A stretch of DNA of 64,000 nt from Bacillota bacterium (GTDB taxonomy: Bacteria; Bacillota; Clostridia; Peptostreptococcales; Anaerovoracaceae): NCBI GenBank assembly GCA_017443515.1, contig JAFRXM010000027.1:38625-102624 (forward strand), given 5' to 3'. Position numbers and translations under genes: made by a program. Shown piece by piece: positions 1 through 7,128 of this stretch. Each line of letters begins with the position of its first letter. Positions within the stretch are counted from its first letter, which is position 1. The notes beneath the pieces are model-generated. The model was not told where the DNA came from. It made no database searches and saw nothing but the letters and a program-made list of their open reading frames with translations.

Positions 1-2
1 CG

Positions 3-227
3 AGCCGCTGGACGAGGCTTCTGAAAGTCTCCCCGGACTTTGTGGACGAACAGGTCAGCTGTGCCGACACCGTCATCCTCACCAAGATCGACAAGGTGAA
101 GGGCGAAGTGCAGCCCATAATCGACGACGTGAAGTCGCACGCCAACAACGCCGAGCTCTATCCGCTCTGCGCGCTGGAACCCATAGACGAGGCCATTTTT
201 GCCGCAGTTCTGGCAAAAGTGCAGTAA
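3..227 (+). CDS. CobW/HypB-type GTPase, C-terminal end (cut by window edge)
   Basis: The reading frame is open to the left edge, so only the last 74 codons are present. The visible part carries a TKID tetrapeptide, the base-specificity motif of P-loop GTPases, preceded by a hydrophobic strand (ADTVILTKID), as in the CobW/UreG/HypB group of metal-insertion GTPases. The protein stops about 45 residues after that motif, so there is no separate CobW C-terminal domain. It would therefore be one of the short G-domain-only members. The next gene starts 10 bases downstream and encodes a His/Cys-rich protein, which fits a role in delivering nickel, cobalt or zinc. The exact subfamily cannot be decided without the N-terminal half. 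Confidence 0.7.
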   Translation, partial: SRWTRLLKVSPDFVDEQVSCADTVILTKIDKVKGEVQPIIDDVKSHANNAELYPLCALEPIDEAIFAAVLAKVQ

Positions 228-237
228 AGGAGCTATT

Positions 238-807
238 ATGACAGACGAACTGAACAATAAAGTGAACGAAGAGCACGAGCATCACGATCACGAGCACGAG
301 CATCACCATCACCACCACGATCACGACGATGACTGCTGCTGCGGCCATGATCATGAGCACGAACATCACCATCACCACCACGATCACGACGATGACTGCT
401 GCTGCGGCCATGACCACCATGATCATGATCATCACCACCATCATCACGACCATGAGCACCATCATCACCACGACGAGAAGATCGAGATCTCCACTCACGA
501 GGATGCGGCCATCGCTACCGTCCGCATGGACCTCGGAACCGACCGCCAGGCCGCGGAAAACCAGCTCAAAAACTTCATGCGCGCCGTTGCCGAAGGATCC
601 GAGGCAGCCGGCGGCATGGTCGGCCACATCAAGTTCTTCCTCAAGGAGAGCCAGGGCCGCATGCTGTCCATGACGGACCTTGAAGAGATCCAGGAAAAGC
701 CGGCAGCCGCGGCGGAATTCACCGCTGAAGGCGTTGCCATCATCCTCAGCATAGATCCGGAGGACCTGGAAGAGATCGTAAAGCTACACTACCCCGGGGC
801 GGTCTAA
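238..807 (+). CDS. His/Cys-rich putative metal-binding protein
   Basis: This protein of 189 residues probably stores or hands over metal ions in the cytoplasm. Residues 12-80 are almost entirely His, Asp, Glu and Cys, with two copies of a DDDCCCGHD block and several runs of five or six His. The remaining 110 residues look like a small alpha/beta domain (for example EDAAIATVRMDLGTD near its start and IILSIDPEDLEEIV near its end) that I do not recognise. The ATG at 238 is preferred over upstream starts because AAAGGAG lies 8 bases before it. The gene follows the GTPase end by 10 bases, so the two probably work together in metal delivery. There is no signal peptide. Which metal is bound cannot be told from the sequence. 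Confidence 0.75.
   Translation: MTDELNNKVNEEHEHHDHEHEHHHHHHDHDDDCCCGHDHEHEHHHHHHDHDDDCCCGHDHHDHDHHHHHHDHEHHHHHDEKIEISTHEDAAIATVRMDLGTDRQAAENQLKNFMRAVAEGSEAAGGMVGHIKFFLKESQGRMLSMTDLEEIQEKPAAAAEFTAEGVAIILSIDPEDLEEIVKLHYPGAV
292..417 (+). repeat. 63-bp tandem duplication inside the His-rich gene
   Basis: Two adjacent 63-base units (292-354 and 355-417) are nearly identical at DNA level and each encodes the same 21-residue block of Glu-His, His run, Asp-rich and CCCGHD segments. The near identity at third positions points to a recent in-frame duplication. Confidence 0.85.
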
Positions 808-825
808 GCATTTCAAAGCATCAAA

Positions 826-1482
826 ATGGCAGGAAACTACGAAAAAATGGAGCAGGACGCGCGGGACATCTTCCTGCGCGCCGACCAGGACGCCATGATC
901 AGGGCCTGGGATCTTGAAGCCGACGAAGAGCACATCTACGCCGACTTCTTTTCGCAGCGCCTTGCGATAGACCGCCGGACCGCAAAGATCACCGCCGAAG
1001 AAGACGGCAGGCTTCAAAGCCCGCAGAACCGCCGCCACCGCAGCACCACCGTAAACGAATCCATGATACTCTTCGATATCCTCAGCCGCACCGGGCAGCG
1101 CCCCAAAGCCAGCGGAAACTGGGCGTCGATCAGCATGCTCGGCGGGGTAATAGGGCAGGGCCACGACCGCATCCTCAACCACCAGGAAGAAGCTTCAAAG
1201 TTCGCCGGGCATACCGAAGAACTGAAAAAAGCCTGCGAGGCTCTTGGGGGCGTTCCCGAAAGCAGAGCGGACGCAGGCTATTCATTCACAGTATTTAAGG
1301 ATTTCAGGATGCTTTTCCAGTTCTGGGACGCCGACGAGGAGTTCCCGGCCAGCATCAAGTACCTTTTCGACGCCAACGCCCTGCAGTACATGCACTACGA
1401 GACCCTCTGGTACGTTATGGGCGCCCTGTACGACCGCATCTGCGGCTGCTACAGTATGGCTTTGGCGAAGTCTTCCAGATAA
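826..1482 (+). CDS. DUF3786 domain protein
   Basis: This 218-residue cytoplasmic protein matches the DUF3786 family best in its C-terminal half, where the pattern FQFWDADEEFPASIKYLFD followed by an aromatic-rich helix is characteristic. Members are soluble proteins of unknown function found mainly in anaerobes. The middle part contains a His/Arg-rich stretch (RRHRSTT). The gene lies 18 bases after the His-rich metal protein and probably shares its transcript. The start at 826 has only a weak ribosome binding site, so translation may depend on the upstream gene. Its last 34 bases overlap the oppositely oriented Mrp gene. Confidence 0.65.
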   Translation: MAGNYEKMEQDARDIFLRADQDAMIRAWDLEADEEHIYADFFSQRLAIDRRTAKITAEEDGRLQSPQNRRHRSTTVNESMILFDILSRTGQRPKASGNWASISMLGGVIGQGHDRILNHQEEASKFAGHTEELKKACEALGGVPESRADAGYSFTVFKDFRMLFQFWDADEEFPASIKYLFDANALQYMHYETLWYVMGALYDRICGCYSMALAKSSR

Positions 1483-2267
1483 TTTGTCTTAAGATCCTCT
1501 ATGCGGCCCCCGTCGACGGCCTGGGCCAGCTCGGGGTCTATCGGCAGCTCCGCTGTGTGCGGTATTCCGTACTGAAGCGCGAGCTTTTTTATGTGGCTCT
1601 CGCCGAAAGGCCTTAGGATCTTGCCGCAGTCGGGGCATCTTAAGTAGCTCATGTTCTCCACGAGGCCTATTACCGGGATGTTCATCATGTTGGCCATCTT
1701 TACGGCCTTTTCGACTATCATTCCGACCAGTTCCTGGGGGCTGGTGACCACTACTATGCCCTCAAGCGGCAGGCTCTGGAATATGGTGAGCGCCACGTCG
1801 CCGGTCCCGGGGGGCATGTCTATGAACATGACGTCCTCGTTTTCCCAGATGACCTCGGTCCAGAACTGCTTTACGACGCCGGATATGACCGGGCCGCGCC
1901 AGACCACGGGGTCGGACTCGTTTTCCAGAAGCAGGTTTAGTGACACGACGTCAATACCTTTCTTCGTGACCGCCGGGATAAGGCCCGCCTCGCTGCCGTA
2001 AATCTTTTCCTTAAGGCCGAAAGCCGTTGGGATAGAAGGCCCCGTTACGTCCGCGTCCATTACGGCTGTCTTAAAACCGTTCTTTGCCGCGGCGCAGGCC
2101 AGAAGGGCCGTCACCATGCTCTTTCCGACGCCGCCCTTGCCGGACATTACGCCGAAGACCTTCTTTACGCTTGATGCTTCGTTTAAATAAGCCCTGAAAT
2201 CGGGCTCCTTGCGGTCACCGCAGTTTTCTACGCCGCAGGACCCGCAGTTATTGTCGCAATTTGCCAT
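1449..2267 (-). CDS. Mrp/NBP35-family Fe-S cluster carrier ATPase
   Basis: P-loop ATPase of 272 residues that carries and transfers iron-sulfur clusters to apoproteins. The deviant Walker A motif SGKGGVGKS lies near residue 45, and DMPPGTGD forms the conserved switch. A CPDC pair (LRCPDCGK) near residue 210 is the cluster-bridging CxxC of ApbC/Mrp proteins. The N-terminus has an additional Cys-rich segment (CDNNCGSCGVENC), as in archaeal and clostridial Mrp/NBP35 versions. TAGGAGG sits just upstream of the ATG and includes the stop codon of the 39-residue gene. It is the last gene of the Ddl operon. Its 3' end overlaps the convergent DUF3786 gene by 34 bases. Confidence 0.9.
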   Translation of the reverse strand: MANCDNNCGSCGVENCGDRKEPDFRAYLNEASSVKKVFGVMSGKGGVGKSMVTALLACAAAKNGFKTAVMDADVTGPSIPTAFGLKEKIYGSEAGLIPAVTKKGIDVVSLNLLLENESDPVVWRGPVISGVVKQFWTEVIWENEDVMFIDMPPGTGDVALTIFQSLPLEGIVVVTSPQELVGMIVEKAVKMANMMNIPVIGLVENMSYLRCPDCGKILRPFGESHIKKLALQYGIPHTAELPIDPELAQAVDGGRIEDLKTNYLEDFAKAIL

Positions 2268-2277
2268 AATCGACCTC

Positions 2278-2397
2278 CTAGTTCCCCGCGATCAGAATTA
2301 TTAAATAGTAAGCGACGCCGAGCACCATGATCCCAGCAAGGATCAGCGCCATCACGCGCACCGCCATTTTCTGTCTGTTTGCTTTTTTACTGGACAT
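2278..2397 (-). CDS. 39-residue single-pass membrane protein
   Basis: A short reading frame encodes a basic N-terminus (MSSKKANRQKMAVRV) followed by one hydrophobic segment of about 22 residues (MALILAGIMVLGVAYYLIIL). Its ATG lies inside the last codons of the DUF1934 gene (11-base overlap), and its TAG stop forms part of the ribosome binding site of the Mrp gene. It therefore sits as a coupled gene between two real genes. The predicted product is a small inner-membrane protein, perhaps a modulator. Similar short basic-plus-TM proteins are common in Bacillota, but I cannot assign a family with certainty. Confidence 0.65.
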   Translation of the reverse strand: MSSKKANRQKMAVRVMALILAGIMVLGVAYYLIILIAGN

Positions 2398-2920
2398 CTT
2401 TTTTCCCTTCGTTCATTATTCTTCTGGTGAGCTGGTCCAGAAGATCCGTAAAGCTCTCCTCTTTTTCCTCAGGTTCGGGAGCAAGGGCCGCGGCCAGCAC
2501 GTCCCGGTCCTCCTTGGAGAGGATCTCTATGTCCAGCTTTTTATCCGCATCGAAGAGCCCCTTGAGGCTGATCGAGTAGTCTATCGACAGCTTGTCGCGC
2601 TCATCGCTGGGCAGGTTGAGGCCGGAGATGCTGTTGGTGAGTATCTCCATAGCAACGTTGCCATAAGGCGTAGCGTACAGCCCGTGCATGCGGCGGCCTT
2701 TTTCAAAGACTATCTCGGTGTTGTCCGAGATGTTTTCGCCTGTGCGCTTCATGCGGACTCGGGTGGGGGTGATGGTAAGGCTCGTGGTACAGCCCTCCAT
2801 GCCCGAAAGCTCCGTTTCCTCGTACTGGATGAGGGTCGTGTTGCCCTTGGCCCAGAAACGCCCTTCGGTGGTGAACTCTATGCCGTCGTTATCCTTTATT
2901 CTTAGAATTATATCTTTCAT
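2387..2920 (-). CDS. DUF1934 (YwiB-like) beta-barrel protein
   Basis: A 177-residue protein of the DUF1934/YwiB family, cytoplasmic calycin-like beta-barrels of unknown function widespread in Bacillota. The alternating beta pattern is clear (LTITPTRVRMKRTG, IVFEKGRRMHGLYATPYGN), with the usual SGLNLPSDERDKLSIDYSIS region before the last strand. The gene overlaps the end of ddl by 32 bases and the following small membrane gene by 11, so translation is probably coupled along the operon. The C-terminal tail after residue 145 is acidic (PEPEEKEESF) and not part of the barrel. Confidence 0.75.
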   Translation of the reverse strand: MKDIILRIKDNDGIEFTTEGRFWAKGNTTLIQYEETELSGMEGCTTSLTITPTRVRMKRTGENISDNTEIVFEKGRRMHGLYATPYGNVAMEILTNSISGLNLPSDERDKLSIDYSISLKGLFDADKKLDIEILSKEDRDVLAAALAPEPEEKEESFTDLLDQLTRRIMNEGKKDVQ

Positions 2921-3959
2921 ATCCTAGCTGTATGAGTCTTTCTACTATTTCCGTATAGCTCATCCCGGCGGCCTGGAACAGCATGGGGAACATGCTGATG
3001 CTCGTAAAGCCGGGGATGGCGTTGATCTCGTTGATGTAGATCTCCTGGGTGTCCTTGTCCATCAGGAAGTCCACGCGCGAAAATCCGCTGCAGCAGCAGG
3101 CCTTGTAGGCTCTTCTGGCTTGCTCTTTGATGGTCTCGGCCTGGTCTTTGGTGATGTTGGCGGGGACCAGGGTCTTGCTTTCTGCGTTGCTGTACTTTGC
3201 CTCGTAGTCGTAGAACTCGGCGGCGGGGATGATCTCGCCTACGGCGGAGGAAACGAGCTGCTCGTTGCCCATGACGCCGGTCTCGAGCTCGCGGGCGTTG
3301 ATGCCCTGCTCCACGACGATGCGGGTGTCGTACTTTGCGGCAAGTACCAGGGCGTCGTGAAGGCCTTCCGGAGCCGCTACCTTAGTGATTCCAACGGATG
3401 AACCCATGTTGGCCGGCTTTACGAAGACTGGGAACTGAATTTCAGTTGCAATCTTTTTCTCTATTTCCGGGCCTATCTGGTCTGAGGTGAATGCCACGTA
3501 GGGCGCCTGCTTAAGGCCTGCCGCGTCGAAGATCTCTTTTGCGACGATCTTGTCCATGGTGGAAGCGCAGCCCAAAACGCCTGACCCTGCGTAGGGGATG
3601 TCTATAAGCTCCAGCAGGCCCTGCACCGTGCCATCCTCGCCGTTGGGACCGTGCAGGACGGGGAAGACGAAGTCGCAGATGTCCTTAAGGCTCTTTCCGC
3701 CGGTGCCGAAGATGGCGATGGAGAAGCGCTGCGGGTCCTTTGCCAGGTCCTCGCGGGCTTTGATCTCCCATTTGCCCGGCGCGATGTCTTCCAGCGGGCC
3801 CTCGTAGAGCAGCCATTCGCCGGCCTTGGTGATGCCTATGGTGATGATGTCGTACTTTTCTTTATCTATAGCCTTGATGACCGATGTGGCCGATACGCGG
3901 CTTACTTCGTGCTCGCCCGACTTTCCGCCGAAAAGCACCGCAATCTTTGTCTTGTTCAT
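2889..3959 (-). CDS. ddl: D-alanine--D-alanine ligase
   Basis: ATP-grasp enzyme of 356 residues that joins two D-alanines for peptidoglycan precursor synthesis in the cytoplasm. The N-terminus has the family pattern VLFGGKSGEHEVSRVSA, followed by VFPVLHGPNGEDGTVQG. The ATP-grasp region has FVKPANMGSSVGITK, and the C-terminal metal and substrate loop is INEINAIPGFTSISMFP. Length is normal for the family. It is the first gene of a four-gene minus-strand operon (ddl, DUF1934, small membrane protein, mrp). Upstream, 49 bases away on the promoter side, lies a copy of the dispersed palindromic repeat. Confidence 0.95.
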   Translation of the reverse strand: MNKTKIAVLFGGKSGEHEVSRVSATSVIKAIDKEKYDIITIGITKAGEWLLYEGPLEDIAPGKWEIKAREDLAKDPQRFSIAIFGTGGKSLKDICDFVFPVLHGPNGEDGTVQGLLELIDIPYAGSGVLGCASTMDKIVAKEIFDAAGLKQAPYVAFTSDQIGPEIEKKIATEIQFPVFVKPANMGSSVGITKVAAPEGLHDALVLAAKYDTRIVVEQGINARELETGVMGNEQLVSSAVGEIIPAAEFYDYEAKYSNAESKTLVPANITKDQAETIKEQARRAYKACCCSGFSRVDFLMDKDTQEIYINEINAIPGFTSISMFPMLFQAAGMSYTEIVERLIQLGYERYNSKNKG

Positions 3960-4008
3960 GGCAGTGTACCCCCGAAAAATCTAATTAATACATTATACCA
4001 CAGAAACG

Positions 4009-4033
4009 GTGGAGAGGGACGGTTCTTCTCCAC
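4009..4033. repeat. Dispersed palindrome, GTGGAGA/TCTCCAC arms
   Basis: Seven-base arms GTGGAGA and TCTCCAC enclose the core GGGACGGTTCT with perfect pairing. This is one copy of a family seen at eight loci in the window. It lies between ddl and ispE. Confidence 0.8.
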
Positions 4034-4048
4034 GAAATTTGGAAATCA

Positions 4049-4114
4049 GGGACCGTCCCCGGGTTTCACTTGGGACCGCCCCCGGGTTTCACTTGGGACC
4101 GCCCCCGGGTTTCA
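4049..4114. repeat. 23-bp tandem array of GGGACCGYCCCCGGGTTTC units
   Basis: Two full units of 23 bases (4049-4071, 4072-4094) and most of a third (4095-4114) are nearly identical. Each carries the reverse form of the repeat-family core (GGGACCGTCCCC or GGGACCGCCCCC) followed by GGGTTTCACTT. The stop codon of ispE lies inside the third unit. Confidence 0.85.
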
Positions 4115-5002
4115 AAGAATTGTTCTGAACCGGCCTGTGTCGCCGATGGTGAAGTATGTGGGGCCGGCACCGCAGAGCATGAGGCCGGCCGGGGCGGCCT
4201 GCGCTGCTTTCCGGTTTTTGTCCATCCGGGCCAGCAGCCTTTCGGCCGGAGCCTGCAGGTGGTTTCCCATCAGGGCGCGCTTTTCGGCAAGCGTTTGAGC
4301 CGCCAGGAAGGCGCGGATGTCGTAGACGTGACTGCAGTCCTCGGGCTTAAGCTCGCGGTAGACAGACGCGGTCTTGTTGGGGATAACGGCGTCTGAAAAG
4401 AACAGGTCCACGCCGCAGTCGGTGGGCGCCGCGAATTCCAGGTCGGTACCGCGTCCGCTGGCGATGGCCGCCGTGTGCCCAAGCTGAGACGCGATACAGA
4501 ACGGCACGTCGGATCCGAGCTTTGCGCCAAGGGGCGCCAGAAGCGCAAACAATGCATCATTTTTTGCGGCAGAAGCACCGGGATCGTTCGCCGCGAAGCA
4601 GTCCGGCCCTTTCATAAGGTCCCACAGTTTTGCCAGCCCTATCATTACTGACGCGGCGTCAGCAGAGCCTCCGGCAAGGCCTGCGGCCGCCGGAATGTGC
4701 TTTTCTATTAAGATGCGTACGCCGCGGACCGCATTTCCTTCAAGCTTTTGCGGGGCAAACGTTTCTGCCATCAGCACCGCAGCCTTCCATGCAAGGTCCT
4801 TTTCGCCGTACTCGAGGTCCGCGGGGCGAAGCAGCCAGCCCTCTTCGCCGGGCCTCCGGTCTGCCGGATCCAGGGCTTCTACAGTCACCACGTCGCACAG
4901 CGAGATCGCCTGCATCAGCATCAGCACCTCGTGATAGCCGTCGGGCCGCTTGCCCAGCACGTTCAGTATCAGATTCACTTTTGCGTAAGCATTCAGTTTC
5001 AT
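4112..5002 (-). CDS. ispE: 4-diphosphocytidyl-2-C-methyl-D-erythritol kinase, short C-terminus
   Basis: GHMP kinase of the MEP isoprenoid pathway, phosphorylating CDP-methylerythritol in the cytoplasm. The start at 5002 gives the family N-terminus MKLNAYAKVNLILNVLGKRP. The ATP-binding loop is PAAAGLAGGSADAASVM, and motif III is GLMLCGAGPTYF. Extra Ala/Asp-rich insertions bring the length to 296 residues. The protein ends only about 15 residues after motif III, where IspE proteins usually continue for some 30 residues, and the TGA stop lies in a tandem repeat unit. The native 3' end may have been replaced by repeat DNA, but the catalytic motifs are present. It is transcribed alone. Confidence 0.9.
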   Translation of the reverse strand: MKLNAYAKVNLILNVLGKRPDGYHEVLMLMQAISLCDVVTVEALDPADRRPGEEGWLLRPADLEYGEKDLAWKAAVLMAETFAPQKLEGNAVRGVRILIEKHIPAAAGLAGGSADAASVMIGLAKLWDLMKGPDCFAANDPGASAAKNDALFALLAPLGAKLGSDVPFCIASQLGHTAAIASGRGTDLEFAAPTDCGVDLFFSDAVIPNKTASVYRELKPEDCSHVYDIRAFLAAQTLAEKRALMGNHLQAPAERLLARMDKNRKAAQAAPAGLMLCGAGPTYFTIGDTGRFRTIL

Positions 5003-5116
5003 GCGAACATTATACCACAAGTCAGCTGATTTGGGGAGCAGGGGCTGCCGATTTGGGGGAGCAGGCGCCGGAAAGCCGCTCCCGAGAGTTTTTCGCAGGG
5101 TATCCCCCCGCAAGGG

Positions 5117-5145
5117 TTTAACTGTGCGTCCAACTGTGGTAAAAT
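5117..5145 (+). promoter_or_regulatory. Probable promoter of the His-rich/CsoR operon
   Basis: An extended -10 box (TGGTAAAAT, 5137-5145) is preceded at 17 bases by a poor -35 (TTTAAC). It lies 55 bases upstream of the His-rich gene. Two AACTGTG direct repeats (5120 and 5132) overlap it and could be a regulator site, although nothing here proves that. Confidence 0.4.
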
Positions 5146-5199
5146 ATAAACAAAAAACGGCCGCCCCGGCGCGGCTGCGAATAAAAACGGAGGAAGACC

Positions 5200-5589
5200 A
5201 TGCATATCAACGACGAAATGACCCATACCCACAGCCACGAGCACACCCACGCTGACGGCACCACCCATACTCACGAGCACATCCACGACCACACCGAGGC
5301 CGGCCATACCCACGGTGCAGGTGAAGGTCACACCCACACCCACGACGGCAGCACTCACACCCACACCCATGACCACGTTCACGGCGCTGCTCCCGAAGGA
5401 GCCACCGATCTTGAAAAGACCAAGGCGCTTCTTGCCTACATGCTGCACCACAACGAGCACCACGCCGAGGAGCTTGCGGGCCTTCTTGATGCGCTTCCCG
5501 AACCCGCAAAGTCCAGGCTCTCGCTGGCTATAGGCACTTTCGAGGCTGCCAACGTGGAGCTTAAAGAGGCTCTGGACTGCCTGGAGTAA
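5200..5589 (+). CDS. His-rich metal-binding protein with helical C-terminal domain
   Basis: A 129-residue cytoplasmic protein. Residues 7-60 consist largely of alternating His with Thr, Glu, Asp and Ala (for example HTHEHIHDHTEAGHTHG), a likely binding site for nickel, cobalt or zinc. Residues 68-129 are a small helical domain (LLAYMLHHNEHHAEELAGLL). Proteins of this layout in Clostridia and Coriobacteriia are often labelled cobalt transporter, but there is no membrane segment here, so a store or chaperone is more likely. GGAGG lies 7 bases before the ATG. The CsoR-type gene follows 33 bases later and shares the HTHADGT motif, so it probably regulates this gene. Confidence 0.7.
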   Translation: MHINDEMTHTHSHEHTHADGTTHTHEHIHDHTEAGHTHGAGEGHTHTHDGSTHTHTHDHVHGAAPEGATDLEKTKALLAYMLHHNEHHAEELAGLLDALPEPAKSRLSLAIGTFEAANVELKEALDCLE

Positions 5590-5622
5590 AGGCGTCCGCG
5601 CACCCCAGCACAGGAGCACATC

Positions 5623-5967
5623 ATGGAACAAAATCTTAAGGAACACACCCACGCCGACGGGACGGTCCACACCCATTCCGGGGGCGGGCATCCGCACAGC
5701 CACGTGCACGATCCGGCCGAGAAAAAGCGCCAGATCAACAGGCTCGCGCGGGTCATAGGCCACATGCAGCACGTCAGGAAGATGATCGAAAACGACGAGG
5801 ACTGCTCGCAGGTCCTCATCCAGATCTCCGCTATACAGTCTGCGCTCAACGGCCTTGGCAAGGAGATCATCAACGAGCACATAACGCACTGCATCACGCA
5901 CGCCATAGAAGAGGGCGACACTGCCGCGCTCGAAGAATTCCAGCGCGCGATACAGAAATTTATCTGA
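5623..5967 (+). CDS. CsoR/RcnR-family metal-sensing repressor with His-rich N-terminus
   Basis: All-helical DUF156 repressor of 114 residues. The core (RLARVIGHMQHVRKMIENDEDC) is the typical first helix, ending in the first ligand Cys. The second helix contains HITHC, giving the His-x3-Cys pair that with the first Cys makes the CsoR-type Cys-His-Cys site. In front of the core is an unusual tail of about 30 residues rich in His (HTHADGTVHTHSGGGHPHSH) resembling the neighbouring His-rich protein. Such repressors release their operator when metal is bound, so it likely controls this small operon. The bound metal cannot be named: the core looks like copper sensors, whereas the His tail suggests nickel, cobalt or zinc. 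Confidence 0.85.
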   Translation: MEQNLKEHTHADGTVHTHSGGGHPHSHVHDPAEKKRQINRLARVIGHMQHVRKMIENDEDCSQVLIQISAIQSALNGLGKEIINEHITHCITHAIEEGDTAALEEFQRAIQKFI

Positions 5968-5985
5968 ATAACGGAGGATCCGCAG

Positions 5986-7116
5986 ATGGACATCGTATCT
6001 GAACTCAGGCTAAGACATGCCGGTCTGGAAGAGATCCTGAAGAAAAGGGGCCTTGATGCCGCGCTCATAGCAGGAAACAGCGCGGTGGGGCCTCTTGCTT
6101 TCGGGGCTTTCCGCTTTTTCACCGACTGGCGCTGCTATTTCGGCGTGCAGGCAATGGTGCTTGCAAAAGGGCGCGGGCCGGTAATGTGCATGGGCTCGAT
6201 CCTGCATCGGCAGGGTCTTGAGGAGCGCGGTTTTTCCGACATCCGCGACGACGGACCGGTGCTCAAAAACGTCATAAAAGCCTTGAAAGAAAGCGGTTCG
6301 GTCCGCATCGGAAGCTGCCTTGACACGCTGCCGGCGGACTGGTACCTGACGATAGAAAAGGAGATCCCCGGGGCGCAGTTTACGGATATCTCGCAGGATA
6401 TCTTTGCGCTGCGCACGGAAGTGAGCGACGATATAGCCGCACGCACCCGCAGGTCCGCTGAGATCGCCGACGAAGGTTTTGAAGCCGTATGCCGCCTCGT
6501 AAAGCTCGGCATGCGCATGATGGAGCTTCACGCCGCTATGGACCACGCCATGCTTAAGGCCGGCGCCGAGGAGGTCTTCACCCTCATGTCCAACGGCCGC
6601 TTCAGCTTCACCGACAACCGCCTGCCGAGCCTTCGCAGCTTCAACTACCCGGACGATCGCGTCATATCCGAGGGAGACAACGTCGCCATGGAGATAACGC
6701 CGCGCTACAAGGGCTACTGGTCGCAGCTGGTGCGCACGATCTGCGTCGGAGAACCCAGCGAAGATATTGTAACTGCTCACCGGTTGCAGCTGGAATTGCT
6801 GTCTGAAGCGCAGAAAATGCTCACTCCCGGCACAAAACTGGGCGATGTGCTCAAGTTCCTGTGGTCCGCCACCGAAAAGATGGGTTACGTGCCGCGCATG
6901 CCCTTCGGTCACGTGCTGGGCCTGGATCTTGACGAAGCAGGGCGCGCTTCGCTGGACAGCCCGCTGGTCTTAAAGCCCAACATGACGGTGGTCCTGCACC
7001 CGACCATGACCCGCCCCGAAAACAGCTACAGCATCTTCTGGGGCGACACCTTCCTCGTAGCCGAAGGCGGCGGGGAGCGCATCAACCGCAGCACCACGGA
7101 TCTGACCGTACTGTAA
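5986..7116 (+). CDS. Creatinase-fold (M24) protein without metal ligands, copy 1
   Basis: A 376-residue protein with the two-domain layout of M24 aminopeptidase P/creatinase proteins. The N-terminal creatinase-like domain covers about residues 1-150 and the pita-bread domain the rest. The metal-ligand positions of M24 peptidases are mostly changed. The two Asp are Glu and Gln (MEITPRYKGYWSQLVRT), the His is kept (FGHVLGL), and the first Glu is replaced by His (VVLHPTM). The last Glu is Gly (FWGDTF). It should therefore not be a dinuclear metallopeptidase; a metal-free hydrolase like creatinase or a binding protein is more likely. It begins 18 bases after the CsoR-type gene and is followed at 12 bases by a paralogue. 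Confidence 0.75.
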   Translation: MDIVSELRLRHAGLEEILKKRGLDAALIAGNSAVGPLAFGAFRFFTDWRCYFGVQAMVLAKGRGPVMCMGSILHRQGLEERGFSDIRDDGPVLKNVIKALKESGSVRIGSCLDTLPADWYLTIEKEIPGAQFTDISQDIFALRTEVSDDIAARTRRSAEIADEGFEAVCRLVKLGMRMMELHAAMDHAMLKAGAEEVFTLMSNGRFSFTDNRLPSLRSFNYPDDRVISEGDNVAMEITPRYKGYWSQLVRTICVGEPSEDIVTAHRLQLELLSEAQKMLTPGTKLGDVLKFLWSATEKMGYVPRMPFGHVLGLDLDEAGRASLDSPLVLKPNMTVVLHPTMTRPENSYSIFWGDTFLVAEGGGERINRSTTDLTVL

Positions 7117-7128
7117 GGAGGCGCCGCG

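Noticed and set aside
292..417. CRISPR-like repeat array
   Set aside because: The repeats are adjacent without spacers and are in-frame coding His-rich blocks.
79..627. Minus-strand frame opposite the His-rich gene with Val/Met-rich product
   Set aside because: A run of hydrophobic residues is what the reverse of His/Asp codons gives; no ribosome site.
4049..4114. CRISPR-like array in the ddl-ispE gap
   Set aside because: Units of 23 bases follow each other directly with no spacers, and they belong to the dispersed repeat family.
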